Source of the DNA: Rhizobiaceae bacterium | GTDB taxonomy: Bacteria > Pseudomonadota > Alphaproteobacteria > Rhizobiales > Rhizobiaceae | Assembly (NCBI GenBank): GCA_023953835.1 | Contig: JAMLJB010000001.1 | Location: forward strand, 930,001 to 994,000 | DNA length: 64,000 bases | Reading direction: 5' to 3' | In this document: positions 1 to 7,723 of the stretch, piece after piece | How positions within the stretch are numbered: the stretch's first letter is position 1 | Layout of the letters: each line of letters begins with the position of its first letter | The notes under the pieces: generated by a model | Database searches by the model: none | Seen by the model: the letters and a program-made list of their open reading frames with translations, nothing else | What the model was told of the DNA's origin: nothing | Made by a program: the position numbers and the translations under genes

Positions 1-331
1 CCCACATCAGGTACTATCAATCCGCGCTGTCGGACGGCCCGTGTCACCTGTCCAAAAATTGCTGCAACGCAGCAAAAATAGCATCGTTTTCCAGAAAAAC
101 CAACCGCTTGACGACCGATCGGTTCGGCTTGCACTGTCGACGATCTGGATTTGCATCGTCAGGTGGGTACCCTCACATTCATCTTCGGGTGGCTGCTGCT
201 GGACCTAGGCCACGCACCTTGATGAGATTGCTCGAAACGTGCGCATTGGCCGTATATAGGACCCGGTTTCGAGCGCTTGGCGGAAGCTATCGCGCCTGCT
301 AGCTTGGCAGTATTGCAATCAGGAAAATTGC
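1..331. other. Window edge, no gene recognised
   Basis: No reading frame here resembles a known protein. Short frames exist on both strands but have biased, low-complexity translations. The last ten bases carry an AGGA at 321-324 that can serve as ribosome binding site for the gene starting at 332. The stretch may belong to the upstream region of that gene or to the far end of a gene outside the window. Confidence 0.5.
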
Positions 332-1126
332 GTGGCGGGTTATTTCGGTACCGAAGCACAACAGCGCCTGCAGGCACAGGCCGAAGCAAGTGTAGATTTC
401 ATCACCAGTACGCCCGGCGCTTGCCAAAATGGCCGCATGATGGGCTGCGACGATCCTGAACGGCTTGGCTGGGATCGGATCGATGCGTTTCTCGACCGTG
501 ACGGTGCTTGCGGCTTCCGACTTATCGAGGCGGGCAAAGTCGATGAGATCAAGTCGCAACTCTTAGATCGAGCTTACCGCCTTGACACGTGGGACGTGTT
601 TGTTGCCGACCAGAAGGCAGCAACGGCCGCATGCGAGGCGATCCTGTCCCGCCGCCTGCCAGATGATCTTGCCGAGCTTGTCCTGCCAACCGATCCGCTC
701 GGCGAGCCTGTGAAGCGTGCCCAGGCGCTCATGGGAACTGCCGGCATCGTTCCTTTCTCAGGCTCTTTCCTGACCGGTTCTTGCGGACCGGCAAAGACAG
801 TCGCGCTCGGAAATGGTGCGAAGGATGTCGTGGCTGCCGCGCACTGCTATATGCCGCATAACGCGTATAGTCCTTTTCAATCATACGCATGGGGTGGACT
901 GGTTGCCGTCGCGGAAAATCTGCGCGGCAACGGTCTTGGCAATTTCATCAATGCCCGGATGATCATCAGCGCATTTCGCGATCTCGGCGCGACGCATATT
1001 TACGAGCTTGTTTCGGCGACAAACACCGCCTCACGCCGCATGGTCGAGGCGTGCGGTCTGCGCCTGGAGCCGGCCCTGGTTTGCGGGGCAGCTACGCCTG
1101 CCCGGCAAGAGCGCTTTACCCGTTAG
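332..1126 (+). CDS. GNAT-like N-acetyltransferase, 264 aa
   Basis: Probable acetyl-CoA-dependent N-acetyltransferase. The C-terminal half carries the GNAT core: a strand GGLVAVAEN at residues 188-196, the acetyl-CoA pyrophosphate-binding loop RGNGLG at 198-203 followed by a helix, then a strand and NTASRRMVEACGL at 231-243, the usual end of the fold. The first 130 residues resemble nothing I recognise. The start is GTG with AGGA seven bases upstream. The stop codon TAG is the first triplet of an inverted-repeat element (1124-1394), so the present C-terminus may have been created by that element. Substrate unknown. The fold is fairly sure; any specific function would be a guess. Confidence 0.65.
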   Translation: MAGYFGTEAQQRLQAQAEASVDFITSTPGACQNGRMMGCDDPERLGWDRIDAFLDRDGACGFRLIEAGKVDEIKSQLLDRAYRLDTWDVFVADQKAATAACEAILSRRLPDDLAELVLPTDPLGEPVKRAQALMGTAGIVPFSGSFLTGSCGPAKTVALGNGAKDVVAAAHCYMPHNAYSPFQSYAWGGLVAVAENLRGNGLGNFINARMIISAFRDLGATHIYELVSATNTASRRMVEACGLRLEPALVCGAATPARQERFTR

Positions 1127-1394
1127 AGCGTTTCGCAGTTAGTTTGAAGCATTCTGCCGGCGATGGCTTGCGACAAGGCCAAGGGGTTTGTCGCAGGTCG
1201 GGCTGGTGGCCCGGACAAGACAAAGACCGAAGGATTTGGCGCAAACCGGCCCGGCCCTTCGGGTTTGCGTTTGGCGGGCACCCACTTCGTCATGCCGCTC
1301 GACCGGGCAGCCAGCCCGTTCTTCGCGACCTTCCTCGTGGCCCGCCTCGCCAAACGACAAACAGAATGATTCAAACTAACTGTGAAACGCTCTA
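1124..1394. repeat. 271-bp element with 33-bp terminal inverted repeats
   Basis: The left end (1124-1156, TAGAGCGTTTCGCAGTTAGT...) and the reverse complement of the right end (1362-1394) agree at 31 of 33 positions. The interior is GC-rich and codes for nothing convincing, although a minus-strand frame (1123-1374) spans almost the whole element and would read its end sequence as a protein tail NCETL. The layout resembles a non-autonomous MITE-like or rhizobial intergenic palindromic element. The same TAGAGCGTTTC end occurs in the short hairpin at 19659-19702. The element fills most of the 310-base gap between the flanking genes. Mobility is inferred; no target-site duplication is obvious. Confidence 0.75.
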
Positions 1395-1436
1395 GTCTTT
1401 CGCGATGGCGGAACTGCCATCTTTACCGTCACATCT

Positions 1437-1817
1437 TCAAACGTCTTGTTCCACGATTTTCCAATAGGAATCCTTGCGGATCACTTTGCCGTTTCGAAAC
1501 GAATAGAAATCACAACCTCGGACCTCCGTCCTTGTCCCGTCGTGGGCCGTGCCAGTCAAAGTCCACTTCGAAATTCCGGTGTTCGTAGCCGAATCCACAA
1601 AATGCTCGTCATTGCCATAGTGGACATCGGGCAGTCCTTCGAAGCGAGTTGCCAGTGCTTGTCGTACGTTCTGCTTGCCCTCGAAACGAGCCCCCCATGG
1701 CTTGTTTCCCCGCGGCATTTCAAGGACACAGTCTTCGGCAAAGAACGCCATGATGCGATCGAGATCATGCATGTTGAAGGCGTCACATAGTTCCTTCAGC
1801 GCCAATCGAATTTCCAT
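1437..1817 (-). CDS. SnoaL-like / NTF2-like protein, 126 aa
   Basis: Small alpha+beta-barrel protein of the NTF2-like superfamily (SnoaL-like polyketide cyclase / ketosteroid isomerase group). The opening helix LCDAFNMHDLDRIMAFFAEDCVLEMP at residues 10-35 and the closing strands with GTAHDGTRTEVRGCDFYSFRNGKVI are typical, and the length fits the single-domain family. These proteins either isomerise or cyclise small hydrophobic molecules or only bind them; the substrate cannot be read from sequence. A GGAGAC ribosome binding site lies about seven bases before the ATG. It follows the large LuxR-type regulator gene on the same strand with a gap of about 40 bases, so co-transcription is plausible. 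Confidence 0.75.
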   Translation of the reverse strand: MEIRLALKELCDAFNMHDLDRIMAFFAEDCVLEMPRGNKPWGARFEGKQNVRQALATRFEGLPDVHYGNDEHFVDSATNTGISKWTLTGTAHDGTRTEVRGCDFYSFRNGKVIRKDSYWKIVEQDV

Positions 1818-1858
1818 GAGCTTGTCTCCATCCGGCCAGGCAATTGAATAGGGGAATG

Positions 1859-4387
1859 CTAAACCAACCTCAGGTCTCGAGCCTTGTTTGCAGCCTCCAG
1901 CCGTGAGCTGGCGGCCAGTTTTCCCAGCACGGCGGAAACGTGATGATCCACAGTTTTCGGCGAGATCGCCAACTCCCTCGCGATGGCCTTGTTGCTGCGG
2001 CTTTGCGCAATCAACGCCAGAACCTGCATCTCGCGTTGTGTCAGGCCGAGCGGATTTTCCGTGGTGCTCCGACCGGGTCCGCGCACGGAAACAACCCCGC
2101 GCGAAGCCTGCGCGCGGCTTTCCCTTTCGATCACGGCAGTTGCGCCGAGACTGCGCAAGGCGGACAGCGCGGCCATGCGCTCCGATGACGTTCCTTCGAG
2201 CAAGAGCAACGCCTGCTCGAACGGCATGTCCGCCGAAGCCAAGGGAGCAATCTCTTTTGTGTCGGGGAAAATGTCGTTCAGCTTCGCGTGCCAGAAGATC
2301 AACTCCGGATAGAGCTTGCGGTTGGGCATGAGCTCAATGGACTCCTCCAACAGGGCGAGCGCTTCCCGTTTCCCGTCGCCGGTGATCCAGGCGGCTTCCG
2401 CCCGTACCACGGCATAGGCGGCGAGCCGCTGAAACTCGCGTCCGCGAACCAGATACTGGTCCAGTTGCTGGAGCAGCGCATCGGCGTTGTCGCCGCGCCG
2501 GATGCGGAGGCGCGCAAGGGTCAGGCCCGCGGGAAACCGGGACAGCGGCGTCGCAGCTGGATTGCCGAGAACCGCAAGCGCGATTGCAGCCGCTTCGTCC
2601 CAGCGGCCGAGCCGGAGAGCCAGTTCACCCTGCCATGCCCGCATGTAGTCGCGCCATGTATCCAGATCGCGCTCGACACAATAGGCCACGCCGACCGACA
2701 AGACCCGCTCGGCCTCGGCATAGGCAAACCAGTTTATCAACAGGCAGCCGAGATTGCAGTAGGCGCGCGCGGCGTGCTCCTGCAAATCGTCTGCCAGCGC
2801 CATGTCGAGGCTTTCCGTCAGGCCTTTTCGTGCGGCGTCGAGATCCTGCCACTGGTGCACATATCCCATATTGTTGAGGGCATGGCAGACGATGTCGCGA
2901 CGCCCGATCGAGGTGGCGAGGGCAACGGCCGCCTGTCCTGTGCGCAGGCATTCCTCGACGCGATCCGCCAGCGTGGAGAGTTGCGACTGGTTGGAAAGGG
3001 CCATCGCCAGCTCCCCGCCCGGCGGTTGGGCGGAAAGCAGCCGAACGGCCGCTGCGGCATGAAACTCAGCGGCCACCCGGTCGCCGTTGAGGTAGTTGAA
3101 ACGCGAAATCCATCGCAGGCAGTCGCCCACCTTGAGCAGGTCGCCTTGCTGTTCGTACCGGCGACGTGCGTCCTCGGCTTTCATCAAAGCCTCGTCCATG
3201 CGGCCGAGCAGATAGAGCTCGATGCCAAGCGCCATCGACAACTCGGCAAAATCGGGGAGGGTATCGCCATCAGGGTCGCTCAGGAGCGCCGAGAGCATTT
3301 CGGACGCCTCGCGATGCGACCCGAGAGCAGAAGCTTCCGCAGCAGCGGCAGGCGCGAGGCGTCGAACGATGGCCGACTCATGGGCTTGTCGTGCATGGTG
3401 CACAAGCCGTACAGCAGGGACGTCGGCTGCATCGCTCAGCGCGGCAAGAACCTTGCCGTTGATCGCACGACGGGTGCCCTCCGGCAGTGCGGCCTCGATG
3501 GCGCGGCGAGCAATCTCGTGGCGAAACTGAAGATGATCCCCCGCCTCTACCAGCAGTCCCGCCGCGATGGCCTCGCCGGTATGGCGCACTCCATCTGCTC
3601 CAAGCAGGTCCATCAGGATTGCAAGCTCCGCCCGGCGCGGAAATACTGCCGCAGTATCGAGCGCCTCCCGCGCACCGGGCGAAAGCCGTTCCGCGCGACG
3701 AAGGACGGCATCACTTACGCTGCCCGGCAGGGCCTCGGCATTCCCCGCTTCAATCACTTCGCTGGTGAAAAAGGCATTGCCTTCGGTTGCGCGAAACACT
3801 GCGGATGCATCGAGGCAGGCCTCTGCCGCAAGCCGCGCCACGGCTGCCTCGCTCAGCAGCGGAACTTCAATCCGACGGATCGTTCCCGAGGGGATTTCCC
3901 CGAGAGCCTGTCGAAGCCGTCTCTGGCCCTCGGTAGCTTCGTTGCGCGCGGTGAGCACGACGAGAATATTGGTGCCAGCAATCCGCCGTCCGAGAAATCG
4001 GATAAGATCGAGCGTTGCGTCATCAGCCCAATGCACATCCTCGATGATCAATACGGTCGGCTGGGCGCCATGGCTCAATCGGTGCAGCAATTCGGAAAAG
4101 AGATGCAGTCGCGAGCCTCCTGGCCCGGCAATGGCCAGATCGAGCCTCGCCGTACGGATCAGATCATAGAGCGGTCCCAGCGGTTCGGGGATGGAAAGGT
4201 CCTCGCAGGCACTGCGCAAGACGGGCGTACGGTCCCCGATCTTGCGAACGAAAGCATCGACCAGACTTGTTTTGCCAACGCCGGCTTCTCCGACCAGCGC
4301 GACGATACACCCCTCCGCCGACCGGGCACGGCCAAGCAACTGCATCATGCGTTCGATATGGTCCTCGCGCTCCAGAAGCAAAGGCAA
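1859..4387 (-). CDS. ATP-binding LuxR-family transcriptional regulator, 842 aa
   Basis: Large MalT/LAL-like (STAND ATPase) regulator. Walker A is GEAGVGKT at residues 33-40, Walker B VLIIEDVHWADD near 110-120, followed by a long alpha-helical TPR-like sensor region, and a C-terminal LuxR helix-turn-helix at about 780-842 (LTQREMQVLALIAQSRSNKA, then ISPKTVDHHVSAVLGKL). Such proteins bind an effector in the helical region and activate transcription when ATP-bound. No ATG is available: the start is TTG at 4387 or, with better spacing from GGAG, TTG at 4381. It is divergent from the DUF4242 gene and upstream of the SnoaL-like gene, which are its likeliest targets (inference). A long opposite-strand frame over this gene is a codon-bias shadow. 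Confidence 0.88.
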   Translation of the reverse strand: MPLLLEREDHIERMMQLLGRARSAEGCIVALVGEAGVGKTSLVDAFVRKIGDRTPVLRSACEDLSIPEPLGPLYDLIRTARLDLAIAGPGGSRLHLFSELLHRLSHGAQPTVLIIEDVHWADDATLDLIRFLGRRIAGTNILVVLTARNEATEGQRRLRQALGEIPSGTIRRIEVPLLSEAAVARLAAEACLDASAVFRATEGNAFFTSEVIEAGNAEALPGSVSDAVLRRAERLSPGAREALDTAAVFPRRAELAILMDLLGADGVRHTGEAIAAGLLVEAGDHLQFRHEIARRAIEAALPEGTRRAINGKVLAALSDAADVPAVRLVHHARQAHESAIVRRLAPAAAAEASALGSHREASEMLSALLSDPDGDTLPDFAELSMALGIELYLLGRMDEALMKAEDARRRYEQQGDLLKVGDCLRWISRFNYLNGDRVAAEFHAAAAVRLLSAQPPGGELAMALSNQSQLSTLADRVEECLRTGQAAVALATSIGRRDIVCHALNNMGYVHQWQDLDAARKGLTESLDMALADDLQEHAARAYCNLGCLLINWFAYAEAERVLSVGVAYCVERDLDTWRDYMRAWQGELALRLGRWDEAAAIALAVLGNPAATPLSRFPAGLTLARLRIRRGDNADALLQQLDQYLVRGREFQRLAAYAVVRAEAAWITGDGKREALALLEESIELMPNRKLYPELIFWHAKLNDIFPDTKEIAPLASADMPFEQALLLLEGTSSERMAALSALRSLGATAVIERESRAQASRGVVSVRGPGRSTTENPLGLTQREMQVLALIAQSRSNKAIARELAISPKTVDHHVSAVLGKLAASSRLEAANKARDLRLV

Positions 4388-4528
4388 ACTCCGGTGACCG
4401 GAAAAGCATAGTCGATCGGGCGACCCAAAAATAGGGAATCCACTGCACGCGTATGGGGAATTTCTCCGATGCGCCCGCCATTCCGGTAGCGCAGTCTCTG
4501 CATGTCATTCAACACAAGGAGCTCCGAA

Positions 4529-4801
4529 ATGCCCCGTTATCTCGTCGAAAGAACGTTCCCCGGTGGTCTCGCAATCCCCGTCGATGCCACTGGTGTCGAA
4601 GCCTGCAGCCTGGTTGTTTCCCGAAACGGCGAAGATGGCGTGACCTGGGTGCATTCCTATGTCTCGCCCGACAAGACGCGAACCTTCTGCATCTACGACG
4701 CCGGCTCGCCCGAAGCGATCCGCAGCGCCGCCAAGCGCAACGGCCTGCCTGTTGACAAGATCACCGAAGTGCGGGTGCTCGATCCCTATTTCTACAACTG
4801 A
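4529..4801 (+). CDS. DUF4242 domain protein, 90 aa
   Basis: Short ferredoxin-like-fold protein of the DUF4242 family. Diagnostic segments are MPRYLVERTFPGGL at the start, GVTWVHSYVSPDKTRTFCIY in the middle and NGLPVDKITEVRVLDPYFYN at the end, so the whole protein is one domain of normal length. At least one homologue (Streptomyces SCO4226) is described as nickel-binding; the role here is unknown. The start was moved to the ATG at 4529 because it is preceded by AAGGAG at 4516-4521 with ideal spacing and matches the family's N-terminus; an in-frame ATG at 4502 has no such site. Divergent from the LuxR-type regulator across about 140 bases. Confidence 0.85.
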   Translation: MPRYLVERTFPGGLAIPVDATGVEACSLVVSRNGEDGVTWVHSYVSPDKTRTFCIYDAGSPEAIRSAAKRNGLPVDKITEVRVLDPYFYN

Positions 4802-5073
4802 TTTCGGTTCGCGGACTGGCAATCGGCGCCAGTTCGCGCGGCCAAGCGTGGTAATGGGTCGGCGAAACGGACCCTTCGATCTGGCGGGCGCGATGCGCGG
4901 CGATGGGGGGGCGTTCACATTCCATGCTCTGCTCGTCGAGTGCCGTGCCTGCGAATGCCGTTTCTCATGAACGACGCCAAAGGCCCGGCAGCCGGTTCAA
5001 GTTGAGCGGGCGGTGCGTGCGTTCTGCTCTTGGCTGCCCACATTGCCTACCGCAACTCGGTGCTATGACAGCG

Positions 5074-7722
5074 CTACGCCAACGCCCGGTCGATCCGGGC
5101 GAACTCCTTGTTCTCGATCATCAGGAAGACGCCCTTTCCGGCCGAGCGATCCGCCCATAGGTCGCCGACCAAGCGCTTCTCTCTGGAGTCGTCATTTGTG
5201 AAGTACGGCGCGCCCTTGTATTCGACTACGAGCGAGCGACCGTCATGCGTCTGCGCCACAAAGTCGGGATAGAACTTGTCCGATGACGTTTGCAGCCAGA
5301 AGGAATGCGGCTGGCGCGACGTGTTGCGCACCCACGTCTTCACGGCGGAAGAGCGTTCAAGATAAACGGCGCACTCGTATTCCTCGCCCGTCGGCTCCAA
5401 ATCGCCCACCACGCGGAACAGATGCTTCTTGAAATCGGTGCCGCCCTTATAGGGCTGGTTATAGGCGTAGCGGCTATCATCGAAGACAAGTTCAAGGTCC
5501 GAACTCGTATCGAAGTCGAGACCGCTTTGCGGCAACAAGGCACGCTCGAAAGCGGTGGCCTCGCGCGTATCGCGATGCTTGGCGATGACCTTCACGAGCG
5601 CTTCAACGAGGCGGAACTTGGCTCGCGCCATGCCCTCAATGCCGAGCCCGGTCTTGGCGTCCAACATGTCCAGCGCCTTGGCGATAAACAGCGTTGACGA
5701 CACGCGGGTAATGTCGCGTCGCGCCGAGAACGGCAAACGCCGGTCAAGCCAGTTCACCAGCGCATTCTTGGTCCAGCCGCGTTCCCCCAACGCAAGGGCA
5801 AGCTGCTCGTGCAGGTCGGTGACGAACGCCAGCGTGATTTGCCCGGCCTGGCTCACGTCCAAATGGGCTTCGTCCGTGGCGTGCCGAGGCGGCGCGAAGA
5901 AATCGAGGATTGGTGCCGGATCGTCGTCTTCCAGCTTCCACGGAATGTCGAGGAAGTGCGCACGGTCGAAAAGCTGAAGCCCGCTTGCGGCGCGCACGCC
6001 AAGACGTGGAATGGCGAAATGGATCGCTTCGGCTTCCGGCTCCACTGCCTTCAGCCGCGCGCCGCGAGATTTATGTACCAGCGCTTCAACGGCCTTGGCG
6101 GCCGCCTCCGGTATCGCCAGCAACATGCTCGTGCGGTCATAGTCGGTAAGCGCACCGCGCGCCCGAAAAACGCCGCTCGCCATATCGACTTCGACGCGGC
6201 CGCCGGTGGCGCTTTCCACGTTCAACTTGAACGTCTCGGCATCAATGCCGTCGGGTATCGCTTCTTCGTAGATGAAGGCCGATCCGCCTTCTTCCATGCC
6301 AGGCAGCGAGTCCGGCGCGAGCCGCACCAACGCCTTGGCTTCAACCCGCTCAAATCCGTTGTTCACAAGCCCGTCGCGAAGCGTGTTTGCCGCGTTCTGG
6401 AAACTCGTGGTCGTGGCGAAGGCATAGGCGCGATTCAGGTCTTCGCACCTCTTGCGCTTTGCGCGCGGCAGCCGGAGCACACGGCCAAGAAGCTGCTCCA
6501 CCGCGCGCGGTGATTTCTGTTCCGCGACTGAACACAGCACATAGGCAAAGGAGCAATCCCAGCCCTCGCGAAGCGCCTGTTGCGTGATGATGAAGCGGAA
6601 TTTGCAATCCCGGTCGAACAAATCGACGCCATCAAGCCCTTTGGAGTCGCCCGTTGCGATGACGATATGCTCGGCCGGAACGCGGAAGTCTTCGACAAGA
6701 AGCTTCTTCACTTCTTCAGCGTGCAGTGTCGGCTTGTCCTTCGATTTCGGCTCGGCCTGCACGAGCATGACCGGCCGCACGAACTCGCCGGTTTCTGCCT
6801 CCTCAGCGCCTGCCGTCGCTGCGAGTTCGTCAAGCCACGCGATGGCGTCGCCGATGGTGTCGCGCGGCTCCGGCCGTCCGCGAAGGATCACAGGCAGCTT
6901 GATCATGTCGGCCGCTTTCAGTTCGGCAGCCGAGACGTGATGCAGCACGTTGGAAGCGTATACACCTTTGGCCGGATTGGCTTCGTCAGGCGTGACGGGC
7001 GTCGCAGTGAATTCCACGATCACGGACGGGCTGAGACGCGCCAGCGTGTCGAAGGAAAGGCTCGTGCGGGCGTTGTGCGCTTCGTCCACGATAACCATTG
7101 GTCGATGCAGGCGAAGCACGTTGGCAAGCGAAGGCAGCGGATTGCCCGACGGCCCGGTTTCCAGCTTGCCGCGCAACCCATCGGCAAGGCCGCTGAAATG
7201 GTCCATGAGTTCGCCGTTGGCCTCATAGACCTTGCGGCCCTCCGTCTCTTCGACACGAAAGGCTTGGATCGTGGCGACGATCACAACCGCCCCGCCGTCA
7301 TAGTCAGCGCGCTTGGCGTAGAGCGCATCCGTCACGCCCATGATCCGCACGTTCTCGCCGAAGCGATCCGCGAGCGCGCGGCGGTTGGGGTGCGCGCGAT
7401 CCTGAAGCGTCGCAAGCGTCTGGTCGCGGATCGTTTGCGACGGCACGAGCCACAACACGGTCGGCGCATCGGTGCGAAGGAAGCTGTCCGCCGCGACGCC
7501 AATCGAATGCGCCGCGAGGATCGTCTTGCCGCCGCCCGTCGGAATGCGAAGGCACACATAGGGGAGACCGGGCAGGCTCGGCAGCGACGTGAACGGCCGC
7601 TTCGTCACCGCATAAAACGCAGTGTCCGCGTCGCTCAATTCCACGGTCTTTTCGAGGAAGCGCCGGAGCGCCGCGAGCGTCTGTAGCTGGTAGTCCTTCA
7701 GCGTGAAGAGGGGCAGGCTCAT
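5074..7722 (-). CDS. res: Type III restriction-modification enzyme, Res subunit
   Basis: ATP-dependent restriction subunit, 882 aa. The N-terminal superfamily-2 helicase core shows motif I IPTGGGKT, motif II VDEAHN and motif III FTATP, then the second RecA-like domain with QQALREGWDC and a QLLGRVLRLPRA arginine-finger region. The C-terminal nuclease shows FYPDFVAQ followed by VVEYKG, a PD-(D/E)XK arrangement. Res translocates along or switches on DNA and cuts when two head-to-head sites recognised by Mod are unmethylated. Its ATG lies one base past the stop of mod, so the two are certainly one transcript. The length is slightly below that of EcoP15I Res, but every motif is intact. Confidence 0.9.
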   Translation of the reverse strand: MSLPLFTLKDYQLQTLAALRRFLEKTVELSDADTAFYAVTKRPFTSLPSLPGLPYVCLRIPTGGGKTILAAHSIGVAADSFLRTDAPTVLWLVPSQTIRDQTLATLQDRAHPNRRALADRFGENVRIMGVTDALYAKRADYDGGAVVIVATIQAFRVEETEGRKVYEANGELMDHFSGLADGLRGKLETGPSGNPLPSLANVLRLHRPMVIVDEAHNARTSLSFDTLARLSPSVIVEFTATPVTPDEANPAKGVYASNVLHHVSAAELKAADMIKLPVILRGRPEPRDTIGDAIAWLDELAATAGAEEAETGEFVRPVMLVQAEPKSKDKPTLHAEEVKKLLVEDFRVPAEHIVIATGDSKGLDGVDLFDRDCKFRFIITQQALREGWDCSFAYVLCSVAEQKSPRAVEQLLGRVLRLPRAKRKRCEDLNRAYAFATTTSFQNAANTLRDGLVNNGFERVEAKALVRLAPDSLPGMEEGGSAFIYEEAIPDGIDAETFKLNVESATGGRVEVDMASGVFRARGALTDYDRTSMLLAIPEAAAKAVEALVHKSRGARLKAVEPEAEAIHFAIPRLGVRAASGLQLFDRAHFLDIPWKLEDDDPAPILDFFAPPRHATDEAHLDVSQAGQITLAFVTDLHEQLALALGERGWTKNALVNWLDRRLPFSARRDITRVSSTLFIAKALDMLDAKTGLGIEGMARAKFRLVEALVKVIAKHRDTREATAFERALLPQSGLDFDTSSDLELVFDDSRYAYNQPYKGGTDFKKHLFRVVGDLEPTGEEYECAVYLERSSAVKTWVRNTSRQPHSFWLQTSSDKFYPDFVAQTHDGRSLVVEYKGAPYFTNDDSREKRLVGDLWADRSAGKGVFLMIENKEFARIDRALA

Positions 7723-7723
7723 T

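Noticed and set aside
1123..1374. Minus-strand 83-codon frame within the 271-bp element as a protein gene
   Set aside because: It spans the element end to end, so its tail is just the repeat. No ribosome binding site or known domain was seen.
2288..4411. Plus-strand frame of 707 codons opposite the LuxR-type regulator
   Set aside because: Its translation is Arg/Gly/His-rich with no recognisable motif, while the other strand encodes a regulator with intact Walker and HTH motifs. It is a GC-bias shadow.
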